This document shows, piece after piece, positions 18,136 to 26,016 of a stretch of 34,142 nucleotides of DNA (positions within the stretch are counted from its first letter, which is position 1; each line of letters begins with the position of its first letter). Below the pieces are notes generated by a model. It was not told the origin of the DNA and searched no databases. It worked only from the letters and a program-made list of their open reading frames with translations. A program made the translations under genes and the position numbers. Source of the stretch: an uncultured Saprospiraceae bacterium (GTDB lineage: Bacteria; Bacteroidota; Bacteroidia; Chitinophagales; Saprospiraceae); NCBI GenBank assembly GCA_937961455.1, contig CALGNN010000225.1, forward strand, positions 1 to 34,142. The letters run 5' to 3'.

Positions 18136-18194
18136 ATGTCAAATTCTACAAGTCTTAACAATTTTCATTTAAAATAAATGACAACATTTTGAAC

Positions 18195-18217
18195 TAAATG
18201 CAACAGGATTGCATTTA
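18195..18217. promoter_or_regulatory. Perfect operator-like palindrome upstream of the merC-like gene
   Basis: TAAATGCAA (18195-18203), spacer CAGGA, TTGCATTTA (18209-18217): nine-base arms with no mismatch. It covers the expected -33 region of the promoter at 18223-18230, so a bound protein would repress. The size and symmetry suit a Fur-family (Zur-type) site, which would fit a MerC protein, but the regulator is inferred. Confidence 0.55.
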
Positions 18218-18222
18218 ATCAT

Positions 18223-18230
18223 TATATTTG
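18223..18230 (+). promoter_or_regulatory. -7 box of the merC-like gene, leaderless arrangement
   Basis: TATATTTG is followed by one base and then ATGATG, the same arrangement as at 11396-11410. The transcript would begin at or within the start codon pair. Confidence 0.6.
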
Positions 18231-18231
18231 C

Positions 18232-18612
18232 ATGATGTCTAAGTTTTTAAGTTGGCATATCGATTTATTGGGATTTTCAGTCTCCCTTTTGTGCGCAATA
18301 CATTGTTTGCTAATTCCTTTATTTTTAGCAGTAGGTGTATTCCAAACAGATAGTATCTTCAGCCATGAATTGGTTGAATATATTGTAATACCGGTCAGTT
18401 TATTAATTGCAGCATGGGCACTTTATAAAGCTTATCAAAAGCATAAAAACTCTACGCCATTAATTTTAGCATTTTCTGGTTTTCTGATCATCATGATTAG
18501 TTATCTTTTAGAACAAGATTATTTTCATTATTTAGTAGGCTTGGGTGGTTTATCTATCGCTATTGCCCATTTTTATAATTGGAAATTACTGCATAAAAAA
18601 TCTAAGAATTAA
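18232..18612 (+). CDS. MerC-domain membrane protein
   Basis: A 126-residue protein with four hydrophobic helices. The first contains LLCAIHCLLIP, with C21 and C25 flanking H24, the metal-binding pattern of MerC. True MerC carries mercuric ions inward, but chromosomal Bacteroidota homologues without a mer operon are commonly found with zinc-regulated genes. No mer genes are present here. Two start codons (18232, 18235) are possible. The operator-like palindrome at 18195-18217 suggests metal-responsive repression. The 3' end overlaps the convergent glycosyltransferase stop by 11 bases. Confidence 0.82.
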   Translation: MMSKFLSWHIDLLGFSVSLLCAIHCLLIPLFLAVGVFQTDSIFSHELVEYIVIPVSLLIAAWALYKAYQKHKNSTPLILAFSGFLIIMISYLLEQDYFHYLVGLGGLSIAIAHFYNWKLLHKKSKN

Positions 18613-19690
18613 ATTGGTGATCATACAGATCAATCAATTCATTCCAATCATATTTAGCCACATCAGTACGAATAACTAATCTTTCTTGTTTCAGTGATTC
18701 TTTCAATTTGACATAGAAGTCTTCATCACTTTCATAAAACACCGAAGGCTTATTTTCAATGTTGATATGTTCTGGATAAGCAAGTCGATTGGGTAGGATA
18801 GGGTGGATACCTAAAGCGATGGCTTCAACAATACTATATCCAAAAAAATCTTGATGAGAACAGACAGGAAGAAAATCAGCCTTTGCCAAGAGTTTATAAT
18901 ATTCATCTTTGTTTTCACAATAGCCAAAATGGAGAATGTTGTCTGCAAATAGCTTTACCGCATCATCAAATATTGCAGGATATTTCTGTGTCTTTTCTCC
19001 CAATACGATCAATGAGAAATCGAGCCCTTCCTCCTTTAGTTTACGTATTGAATCAAAAAACCATTGTGGATTTTTATCATACTCCCATCTATGATTCCAA
19101 ACAAGAACAGGTATTGAACTTGAGGGACTTCTTACGTAGGATTGTAAGTGTTGAAAATTAATTCCAATTGGAAGCACCGCAGACTTCTTTTGAATCCTAT
19201 CAATGCTTTCTAGATTCTGATGATCTGGAAACTGAAGTAAAAATTTAGATAAGCTGGTTATGAAAATTTGTTGATGATAATTCGAATTAAAAAATACCTT
19301 ATCCGCGGATAAAGCAGAGTGGTAATTGATAAATCCATAATGATTGTTCCTTTGTAATTTTACATCTTCATCTTTATCTGACCAAGGATAAGTAATTTGA
19401 TTCTCATGGAAATATAGCGCATATTTTGTTTTAGGAAATTGACTTTGGGTTAAACTTCTAAATACTGATAGATCCGTCATATCAGTAAGTAAAAAATAGT
19501 CAGGTTGATAATTTAACTCCGCAATCTTTTCAGCAAAACTTATGGCCGCACCATGCATACGCCATTTCCAATGTCGTCCAGGCAGACTGAATATTTCTAC
19601 GTGATGTGATGAATGTTCTTGAAATTCTTTCGCCCATCTTTTATGTGAACCCGAATAAAAACTTTCCAGTAAAATGATGCGCTTTTTCAA
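18602..19690 (-). CDS. DUF3524 glycosyltransferase, tRNA-queuosine mannosyltransferase (QTMAN/GTDC1) family
   Basis: A 362-residue cytosolic GT-B enzyme. The N-terminal half carries the DUF3524 hallmark segments ILLESFYSGSHKRWA (about 6-20) and LPGRHWKWRMHGAA (about 36-49). The Rossmann-like C-terminal half has LVWNHRWEYDKNPQW, LGEKTQKYP and the donor-site segment FFGYSIVEAIALG with its glutamate. The human member (QTMAN, formerly GTDC1) mannosylates queuosine at position 34 of tRNA-Asp, using GDP-mannose. In bacteria the activity is inferred from homology only. The start is TTG at 19690; I found no in-frame ATG upstream. There is no signal peptide, which fits a tRNA substrate. Confidence 0.8.
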   Translation of the reverse strand: MKKRIILLESFYSGSHKRWAKEFQEHSSHHVEIFSLPGRHWKWRMHGAAISFAEKIAELNYQPDYFLLTDMTDLSVFRSLTQSQFPKTKYALYFHENQITYPWSDKDEDVKLQRNNHYGFINYHSALSADKVFFNSNYHQQIFITSLSKFLLQFPDHQNLESIDRIQKKSAVLPIGINFQHLQSYVRSPSSSIPVLVWNHRWEYDKNPQWFFDSIRKLKEEGLDFSLIVLGEKTQKYPAIFDDAVKLFADNILHFGYCENKDEYYKLLAKADFLPVCSHQDFFGYSIVEAIALGIHPILPNRLAYPEHINIENKPSVFYESDEDFYVKLKESLKQERLVIRTDVAKYDWNELIDLYDHQFNS

Positions 19691-19822
19691 GTTTAAAATG
19701 CGGTTAGATTTAGATAATAATGGATCAAATGTTAAAAGTATATAAACTTTAAAGATTTACTATTTTTAATTTGTCTAAATAAGAATAAGGTCTTTTATTT
19801 GTGTAAAATTTAGAGCAAAGTG

Positions 19823-20962
19823 ATGAAGCAAATCATAAGCTTAATAGCCTTATTCATTTTATTGGCCTTTGAAGGAGCCGCACAAAATATAGATTTTGAA
19901 AATGATAGATCTTTTCAAAATCTATTCATTCGTATGTATGGAGAGCTAAGTTACGCACAAGCTATTAGTACAGACGAATTTAAACTAGGAAAAATAGATG
20001 CTAATCGATTTGTTTTATTGATGGGCTACCAATTTGATAAAAAAACACAATTTGTAACGGAATGGGAATTAGAGCATGCCAATGAAATTTTTCTCGAACA
20101 AGCCTTTGTAAAGCATAAGCTTGCTCCAAATTTACATTTAAAAGCTGGGGTACTATTAATACCTATGGGATTCGTGAATGAAAATCATGAACCTAATTTT
20201 TTTAGTTCAGTACTTAGGCCTGTTATTGATGTAAATATAATACCCACAACATGGAGGGATATAGGAGTAGGAATAACAGGTCTGATTCCTTCTGCTAGTT
20301 TGAAATATCAAATGTATTTAGTCAATGGTTTGTTAGGCTATGCAGAAGGTGAGGGCATTTACAATGCAGAAAAGACTTTCAGATCTGGACGTCAAAAAGC
20401 TAGTAAATCAAAACTATCTGGTCTGCCAGATCTAAGTGCTAAAATCGAATATTTTGGTAATCAAAATTTTAAAATTGGCCTGTCATACTATTTAGGAGAT
20501 TCTAATACTGATGCTTATCAAAATATCTCTCGGACGGACTTAGCAGCAGTCGCTTCTGCGGACAGTACAGTGATTCTGAGTAACATGCTTGCCGTTCACG
20601 CAATGTATGAAGTTGGTAAAATTGAATTAAAAGGCCAAGTCGTATATTTGAATAATGCGAACACAAATGCCTATAATCAAAAGACCCAATCAAATTTGGG
20701 CGCTAATGTATTTGGTTATTATGCTGAGGCTGCAGCAAAATTTGGGGAACTTGAAAAATCGAAAGTTTTTCTGAGAATAGCTAATCACAATTCTGATTTA
20801 GGTATTGAATCAAATGATACATTTAATAAATACTATTTAACTACAGGATATAATTATCTAATTGCAAAAGGAGTTATTGCCAAAACCGAAATTCAGTCAT
20901 CTGATGTTTTTTCTGATAATAGAGCTTTTGCATGGAATACAGGATTAGGAATATGGTTTTAG
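19823..20962 (+). CDS. Outer-membrane porin-like beta-barrel protein
   Basis: A 380-residue exported protein with a signal peptide (KQIISLIALFILLAFEGAAQ). The body is a large beta-barrel of the OprO/P-like type: FVTEWELEHANEIFLEQAFVKH, LHLKAGVLLIPMGFVNENHEPN and alternating strands through to a terminal GLGIWF whose final phenylalanine is the outer-membrane targeting residue. It probably passes a small anion, metal chelate or other solute; the substrate is unknown. ATG at 19823 is preferred to the GTG one codon earlier. The stop overlaps the start of the FMN-binding protein gene, which implies a shared function. Confidence 0.8.
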   Translation: MKQIISLIALFILLAFEGAAQNIDFENDRSFQNLFIRMYGELSYAQAISTDEFKLGKIDANRFVLLMGYQFDKKTQFVTEWELEHANEIFLEQAFVKHKLAPNLHLKAGVLLIPMGFVNENHEPNFFSSVLRPVIDVNIIPTTWRDIGVGITGLIPSASLKYQMYLVNGLLGYAEGEGIYNAEKTFRSGRQKASKSKLSGLPDLSAKIEYFGNQNFKIGLSYYLGDSNTDAYQNISRTDLAAVASADSTVILSNMLAVHAMYEVGKIELKGQVVYLNNANTNAYNQKTQSNLGANVFGYYAEAAAKFGELEKSKVFLRIANHNSDLGIESNDTFNKYYLTTGYNYLIAKGVIAKTEIQSSDVFSDNRAFAWNTGLGIWF

Positions 20963-21489
20963 TACAATTACTCATTTTTGGACTCTCATTTTTTTCGGAG
21001 AATAGCTTGTTAAGCAACTATCAAAATCAAATTGACAAGCAAATTATCAAAATGGATCTTGCTGTATCAAAAAATACCATATCCTATCGAAATCTAAGTG
21101 AGCAAGATCTTTCATTTGAATATTATGAGATCAAATCAAACAATGAAATAGTAGGTTACGTATTTCTTAAAGAAGTACTTGCTTGTAATCTTAATGGTTG
21201 CTCAAGTGGAATTGATAAAAACAATGAATTAGGATCAGGTAAAGAACGCTTTGACCTGAGTGTGGTAACTGATACGGATTTTAATATTAAAAATATAAAG
21301 GTCTTAGATTATTTTTCAGATTATGGTTACGAAATCTGTGGAAAATCTTATCTCAATCAATATGCAAATCAAAGTATTTGCTTCTTGGATAATAATGATA
21401 ATTCAATTGATGGTATATCAGGAGCTACCATTTCTATTACAGTACTCCAGTCTTCGCTTCTAGAGTTTTGTGATGTAAGTAAAAACTAA
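20953..21489 (+). CDS. Exported FMN-binding (covalently flavinylated) domain protein
   Basis: From ATG 20953 the product is 178 residues with an N-terminal hydrophobic signal (MVLVQLLIFGLSFF). The domain matches FMN_bind of NqrC/RnfG: a region LDYFSDYGYEICGKSYLNQY and the flavinylation motif D-G-I-S-G-A-T (residues 153-159), whose threonine is the residue ApbE links to FMN. Such proteins carry electrons outside the cytoplasm. It overlaps the porin stop by ten bases, so translation is probably coupled. Four cysteines in the mature chain (two in ACNLNGC) could form disulfides or hold another cofactor. ApbE and an electron-feeding protein are not in the window. An upstream ATG (20932) adds seven polar residues and is less likely. 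Confidence 0.82.
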   Translation: MVLVQLLIFGLSFFSENSLLSNYQNQIDKQIIKMDLAVSKNTISYRNLSEQDLSFEYYEIKSNNEIVGYVFLKEVLACNLNGCSSGIDKNNELGSGKERFDLSVVTDTDFNIKNIKVLDYFSDYGYEICGKSYLNQYANQSICFLDNNDNSIDGISGATISITVLQSSLLEFCDVSKN

Positions 21490-21507
21490 TAGCTCCTGAT
21501 AAATCCA

Positions 21508-22065
21508 CTATAATAGATTTTCTTTCATCATCTTAAAAGCAATAGCAATTAGGATGATCCCAAAAACCTTTCGCAGGGTGGAAGATATCTGCGGTGACAT
21601 TTTTTCTGCAATCCAATCCGAACTTCTAAGAACGATATAAATAATCAAAAGATTAACCACAATACCTGTTATGATGGCATAGGTATTAAACTCTGCTTTT
21701 AATGACAGAATGGTAGTCAATGTTCCTGCTCCTGCAAGTATTGGAAAAGCAACTGGAACTACAGAACCTGATCCACCTTCTGGATCATCTTTGAAAAATC
21801 TAATTCCTAAAGTCATTTCAAGTCCAATGAAAAAAATGACAAGCGATCCGGCCAACGCAAAAGAGCTTACATCAAGACCAAAAAGACTTAAAATCGTAAT
21901 CCCAAAAAAGAGAAAACTAAACATGATGAGCCCAGCTGTTCCTGTGGTAATACCAGGCTTAATTATCGCTCCTTCCTTTTTCATATTTATAATCACTGGC
22001 AAAGATCCGATTATATCAATGACAGAAAACAAAATCACACTTACTGATAAAATGGCTTGTAACAT
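21508..22065 (-). CDS. MarC/NAAT-family membrane protein
   Basis: A polytopic protein with six hydrophobic segments, beginning MLQAILSVSVILFSVIDIIGSLPVI. GFSMF-type conserved segments appear as LVIFFIGLEMTLGIRFF and VPVAFPILAGAGTLTTILSLKAEF, the usual MarC signature. The family name is historical; some archaeal homologues transport neutral amino acids, but most functions are unknown. I prefer ATG at 22065 (185 residues) over TTG at 22086 because it gives the standard N-terminus and because a TATAATTTG promoter-like box (22084-22092, minus strand) overlaps the TTG. It is divergent from an Lrp/AsnC regulator with repeated operators between them. Confidence 0.87.
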   Translation of the reverse strand: MLQAILSVSVILFSVIDIIGSLPVIINMKKEGAIIKPGITTGTAGLIMFSFLFFGITILSLFGLDVSSFALAGSLVIFFIGLEMTLGIRFFKDDPEGGSGSVVPVAFPILAGAGTLTTILSLKAEFNTYAIITGIVVNLLIIYIVLRSSDWIAEKMSPQISSTLRKVFGIILIAIAFKMMKENLL

Positions 22066-22124
22066 AGCTTTAAATTTTGATGTCAAATTATACGCTAAAT
22101 AACTACATTAATGTTAAATTAGTT

Positions 22125-22183
22125 TTATCGATAATCAAATTATGTCATAATTCTGTTTTATGATGAATAATTATGTCATAATT
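22125..22183. promoter_or_regulatory. Repeated palindromes between marC and the Lrp-type regulator
   Basis: Two identical perfect 15-bp palindromes AATTATG-T-CATAATT occur at 22138-22152 and 22169-22183, centres 31 bases apart (about three helical turns). A related palindrome TTATCGATAA lies at 22125-22134. Regularly phased sites suit an Lrp/AsnC octamer that wraps DNA, so autoregulation and control of marC are likely. Confidence 0.6.
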
Positions 22184-22213
22184 CACATTATTATTTAAAT
22201 AAATACAAGTAAA

Positions 22214-22672
22214 ATGAAATTTGACCCAATAGATGTGAGAATTATGAATGAATTGACTTTGGACGCCCGAATTCCTTATTCAAAACTTGCGAAAAAACTC
22301 AATGTATCCAATACACTTATTCATCAAAGAATAAAGAAATTAAAAGATACTGGGGTAATAAAAAAGGCAACTTTTCCCATTGACCCTTTGAGTCTAGGAT
22401 ATGAGACTTCTGCATATACTCAAATCATGCTAACCAGTGCCAAGCACCACAAAAAAATAGAAGCTGAACTAAGTAAAATTCCTGAGATTATAGAATGCGT
22501 AAACATTGCAGGAAGATATGCGTTACTTGTTAAAATCTATGCTAGGAATAATAGACACCTTAGAGATGTGATCTATGAAAAAATACAACCCCTAGAAGGT
22601 GTAGAAGGAACGAATACTATTTTTTCATTTGAGACCGCATTTTCAAGGAATGTACCTATTCAACTAGACTAA
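22214..22672 (+). CDS. Lrp/AsnC-family transcriptional regulator
   Basis: A 152-residue DNA-binding protein. The N-terminal winged helix-turn-helix (about 5-55) has DVRIMNELTLDARIPYSKLA and LNVSNTLIHQRIKKLKDTGVI; the second helix is the recognition helix. The C-terminal RAM domain (about 68-145) with TQIMLTSAKHHKKIEAEL and CVNIAGRYALLVKIYA binds small effectors, usually amino acids, and assembles oligomers. It is divergent from marC, with phased palindromes in the 148-base gap. A VOC-fold gene starts 14 bases after its stop and probably shares the transcript. Confidence 0.92.
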   Translation: MKFDPIDVRIMNELTLDARIPYSKLAKKLNVSNTLIHQRIKKLKDTGVIKKATFPIDPLSLGYETSAYTQIMLTSAKHHKKIEAELSKIPEIIECVNIAGRYALLVKIYARNNRHLRDVIYEKIQPLEGVEGTNTIFSFETAFSRNVPIQLD

Positions 22673-22686
22673 ATGCGATCTAGGAA

Positions 22687-23052
22687 ATGATAAAACACAA
22701 CATAAAATCTATTAGAAGTTTTATTGGCTCGAAAGACTACGCAGAATCAAAGTCTTTCTATAAAGCTCTTGGATTTGAAGAAGCGTATAGCTCAGGAAAG
22801 CTATCTTATTTTAAGAATGGTGATTTTGGTTTCTATCTCCAGGATTATTATGTGGAAGATTGGATAAATAATTCAATGATATTTTTAGAAGTAGATAGTG
22901 TGGATCAATATTGGAACATGTTAAATGACTTGGAGCTTCCTAAAAAGTATAAAAATGTAAGATTAACAGAAATTAAACACTACGATTGGGGAAAAGAATG
23001 TTTTATACATGACCCTTCTGGGGTTCTGTGGCATTTTGGAGAATTTATCTAA
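22687..23052 (+). CDS. VOC-superfamily (glyoxalase/bleomycin-resistance fold) protein
   Basis: A 121-residue protein with two beta-alpha-beta-beta-beta units. SIRSFIGSKDYAESKSFYKALGF is the first module, and the ending CFIHDPSGVLWHFGEF is typical of bleomycin-resistance-like proteins. Such proteins bind metals, antibiotics or small metabolites; the substrate cannot be read from the sequence. It follows the Lrp-type gene by 14 bases and is likely under the same control. Confidence 0.8.
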   Translation: MIKHNIKSIRSFIGSKDYAESKSFYKALGFEEAYSSGKLSYFKNGDFGFYLQDYYVEDWINNSMIFLEVDSVDQYWNMLNDLELPKKYKNVRLTEIKHYDWGKECFIHDPSGVLWHFGEFI

Positions 23053-23115
23053 GTGTAATAAAGTTTACAATCTAGCTTAGGCAAAAAAGAATATTTAGCT
23101 TAACTTAATCAGTAT

Positions 23116-25281
23116 ATGCACAAAAGAATAATTGCAAGTCTAATTTTAAGCAGCATCTTAGCTATTACTTTGCAAGGCCAACAGCCTTTTGTTTGTGATG
23201 GCACATTTTACACTTCTTTTATTCCTGAAAATCAAAATTACTCCAGAATCTATCAAGTAGATTTTGATGCTGTTACCTCTAATGTAGTTTTTACAGACCT
23301 TTCTGGTTCACTTGGTATTGAGCTCAATGCCATCGGTTATAGAGTTACAGATAATTTAATATATGGGGTTGATCCATACGAACGCATTCTTTATCGTGTG
23401 GATGCAAATGGCGTTGTTAACAATTTGGGTGTGGTAGCTTTGAATCAAAATGCTCTTTATTTCGCAGGTGATGTCACACCCAACGGCAGACATCTTGCCT
23501 TAATAGGTGCTAGCAACACTTTTACGTCTGGATATGCTTTTGAAGTGGCTTTGGTAGATCTTAATAATTACAATGTCACTATCAAGTCTTTGTCCATTAC
23601 TGATATGTTTATAACGGATGTTGCCTTCAATCCATTTGACGGATTGCTCTATGCTGTTGATACGGATAAAAGAAGGATAGCTACAATTGATCCTGAGACA
23701 GGAACTGTGAATGTGCTAATTTCAAATATCACTTCTGAAGTAGAGACCTTGGCTTCTTTATTTTTTGATTCTTTTGGGAATTTATATGGCTATGGAGATA
23801 CGGGCACACTTGATGGTTTCTTTAGTATTAATTTACAAACAGGTAGCATCATATTGCAAGAGCAAGGAATTGATGTTACTTATAATGATGGATGTTCTTG
23901 TCCTTATACTGTAGAAATTTTACAACGCATAGATAAGGAAGAGACTGTTGTGTGCGATGAGATTCTCATGTCATTGATTGTTTCAAATGCAACAGGGGAG
24001 ACTCGAACGGGGATTGAAATATCTGAACAACTGCCCGCTGGCTATAACATTACAGAGATCATTTACAATCCATTTCTTGGTAATGTCACAAGCAGTGTAG
24101 GCACTAACTTATTGCAAATTGAAAATATGCAAATACCTTTGGGTATTGATAGCATACTATTTAAAGTCGATTTTGATTTGAGTGCAGCACCTACTGTATA
24201 CAATTTACAAGCGAATTTAGATGGTCTACCATCTGCCTTGGGCTTTAGTACGGTCTCTGACAATCCCATGACCTCGATACAAAATGATCCAAATATATTC
24301 AGCTTAAAACTTGAAGAACTTGTAACAAATTTTGAAATTATTCCGACTTGTTTTGGTCAAGGTGATTCAGTAGTAATCGATGCAAGTTCTTATTCGGGTA
24401 ATTTTATGTGGAATGATGGTAGTACGTTACAAGAACGTGTTTTTGATGAACCTGGAGTGTATGAATTGGTCATTACAGATGATTGTCTCAAAACGGTCCT
24501 TGAATATGAAATCACAGAAATCGAATTTGAACAAGAAGCATTTAATACCCAAATCACGCTGTGCAATGATCAAGATACCACTCTCATCTCTAACATAACA
24601 GTGCCAAATTATGCATGGAGCACAGGTTCTACCGCACAGTCTATAGTTGTCAGTGATGATGGACTCTATCAATTAACGATGACTGATTTTTGTCTAGAAT
24701 GGCAACATGATTTCACCATCAGTTCTCAAGAGTTGCGAATTCTGAATACTCCACTGAGCTACGATGTAGAAAAAGGAGAAAGTGTTGATATCACATTAGA
24801 TATATTTAGTTCTACCAACTCAAATTACAGCATAAGCTGGTCAGGGGAAGACATGAACAGTCTTTCTTGTATTGACTGTATAGCGCAATCGATTAACACT
24901 TATCAAGATGGCTATTATACTGCAACAGTAGTTAATGAGAATGGATGTTCAGATACCTACACATTCTATGTCAACGTACTTCCATTGAAGGTTAAGGTAT
25001 TTTGGCCAAATGTATTCAGTCCAAACGGAGATGGAGTTAATGATCAATTTTTTCCGTTTTCAGATTTAGACAATGGAATGATTTTAAAATTTGAAATCTT
25101 CGATAGGTGGGGAGAAAATGTATTTTCCAATGAAGATCAAATTGTAAATGATCCTGGTGCTGGCTGGGATGGTAAATTTAAAGGTGATTATGTGCATCCT
25201 GCAGTTTTTGCTTTTTATGCCGAAATTCAATTCTTTGATGAGGTGAGATTATTTGAGGGTTCTATAAGTGTAGTTCGCTAA
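23116..25281 (+). CDS. Large surface protein with T9SS type B (CHU_C) sorting domain
   Basis: A 721-residue exported protein with a signal peptide ending near QGQQP. Residues about 25-265 form a propeller-like region of repeated strands (RILYRVDANGVVNNLG, FDGLLYAVDTDKRRIATID, TGTVNVL), resembling DUF6923-type domains. A DUF11-like beta-sandwich follows (about 275-390), then two Ig-like repeats around the GNFMWNDGST and NYAWSTGST strands. The C-terminal about 90 residues are the gliding-motility-associated domain: WPNVFSPNGDGVNDQFFP, EIFDRWGENVF, GWDGKFKGDYVHPAVFAFY. This type B signal directs T9SS export and often relies on a PorP/SprF partner, which is not adjacent. The role is probably adhesion or surface binding. 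Confidence 0.88.
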   Translation: MHKRIIASLILSSILAITLQGQQPFVCDGTFYTSFIPENQNYSRIYQVDFDAVTSNVVFTDLSGSLGIELNAIGYRVTDNLIYGVDPYERILYRVDANGVVNNLGVVALNQNALYFAGDVTPNGRHLALIGASNTFTSGYAFEVALVDLNNYNVTIKSLSITDMFITDVAFNPFDGLLYAVDTDKRRIATIDPETGTVNVLISNITSEVETLASLFFDSFGNLYGYGDTGTLDGFFSINLQTGSIILQEQGIDVTYNDGCSCPYTVEILQRIDKEETVVCDEILMSLIVSNATGETRTGIEISEQLPAGYNITEIIYNPFLGNVTSSVGTNLLQIENMQIPLGIDSILFKVDFDLSAAPTVYNLQANLDGLPSALGFSTVSDNPMTSIQNDPNIFSLKLEELVTNFEIIPTCFGQGDSVVIDASSYSGNFMWNDGSTLQERVFDEPGVYELVITDDCLKTVLEYEITEIEFEQEAFNTQITLCNDQDTTLISNITVPNYAWSTGSTAQSIVVSDDGLYQLTMTDFCLEWQHDFTISSQELRILNTPLSYDVEKGESVDITLDIFSSTNSNYSISWSGEDMNSLSCIDCIAQSINTYQDGYYTATVVNENGCSDTYTFYVNVLPLKVKVFWPNVFSPNGDGVNDQFFPFSDLDNGMILKFEIFDRWGENVFSNEDQIVNDPGAGWDGKFKGDYVHPAVFAFYAEIQFFDEVRLFEGSISVVR

Positions 25282-25310
25282 AGCTTTTCAAGTGCTACTT
25301 AGCGTTTCAT
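25276..25310 (+). terminator. Weak terminator overlapping the stop of the CHU_C protein gene
   Basis: CGCTAA (25276-25281, containing the stop) pairs with TTAGCG (25299-25304), with an inner AGC/GCT pair, followed by a T-rich tract. The loop is long, so this is a moderate call. Confidence 0.45.
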
Positions 25311-25375
25311 TTTATTGAGTAAAATACCCAACCTTTTTGTCAATTTTCACGTGACATATATATAAGCCATTTAAC

Positions 25376-25867
25376 ATGAAAGTATTAAAGTCCTTTTTGA
25401 GCCTTTTTATAATGATTGGAATTGTATCATCATGCGATAAAAATGATCCTCCTGTAGATCACGTATTTAAAGCAGATTACATTGTTTTTGGACATTTCTT
25501 TGGTGAGTGCGGAGGAGAACAATGTGTAGAAATATTCCTACTTAATGAAGAAACTTTGAAAGAAGATAGCATCGACAAGTATCCATCTTCAAGTGATTTT
25601 AATGATCTAGATTTCACGATTGATCAATCTAGTAAAAGACCAGAAGTAGCCTCTCTATTAAGTAATTTCCCAGATGAATTACTTGATGAAACTGAGACAG
25701 TATTTGGAAGTCCAGATGCTGGCGATTGGGGTGGGATTTATCTTGAATACAAAACAGACGATGTACACAAATTTTGGTTAATAGATTATATCGACAATGA
25801 CTTAAGTGATTATTTAATAGACTACAAAAATCAAATCATAGAAGCGATTGATAAAATAAATCAATAG
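25376..25867 (+). CDS. Small lipoprotein with GECGGEQC motif
   Basis: A 163-residue lipoprotein: the signal ends in the lipobox VSSC-DKNDPP. The mature part opens with YIVFGHFFGECGGEQCVEIF, in which two cysteines five residues apart could form a disulfide or bind a metal. The rest is acidic (ETETVFGSPDAGDWGG, DYIDNDLSDYL). I do not know a function. Similar short lipoproteins with a GECxGExC-like block are found in other Bacteroidota, to my recollection. It lies between two transcripts, with its own likely promoter upstream, and a terminator follows. Confidence 0.72.
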   Translation: MKVLKSFLSLFIMIGIVSSCDKNDPPVDHVFKADYIVFGHFFGECGGEQCVEIFLLNEETLKEDSIDKYPSSSDFNDLDFTIDQSSKRPEVASLLSNFPDELLDETETVFGSPDAGDWGGIYLEYKTDDVHKFWLIDYIDNDLSDYLIDYKNQIIEAIDKINQ

Positions 25868-25884
25868 CTTGGACTACTTTCAAG

Positions 25885-25930
25885 AGAGCCTTAATTAGTG
25901 TGTCTTCAAGCTTTGAAGGCTCTTTTGATT
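25885..25930 (+). terminator. Terminator after the GECGGEQC lipoprotein gene
   Basis: AGAGCCTT (25885-25892) pairs with AAGGCTCT (25916-25923), followed by TTTTGATTTTTT. Inside the long loop an alternative hairpin CTTCAA-GCT-TTGAAG (25904-25918) shares bases with the outer right arm, so the two pairings compete. Confidence 0.65.
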
Positions 25931-25994
25931 TTTTCCCTGGGTAAACAAAAAGTTTCTTCGTTGTATCCTCTTATTATAAAAGCAATATTTCTTG

Positions 25995-26002
25995 TACTTT
26001 TG
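25995..26002 (+). promoter_or_regulatory. -7 box for the 26017 lipoprotein
   Basis: TACTTTTG, identical to the boxes at 4730-4737 and 4964-4971, lies 14 bases before the ATG at 26017. Confidence 0.6.
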
Positions 26003-26016
26003 CTAAAACAATACAA

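Noticed and set aside
18200-18204. GCAAC upstream of the merC-like gene as an ECF -35 element
   Set aside because: It is part of a perfect palindrome, lacks the preceding T-run, and there is no CACCTT 17 bases downstream; a housekeeping -7 box is present instead.
21710-22102. Plus-strand frame of 130 codons opposite marC
   Set aside because: The opposite strand encodes a clear MarC protein with six membrane helices; this frame is its shadow, rich in Pro/Lys/Ser.
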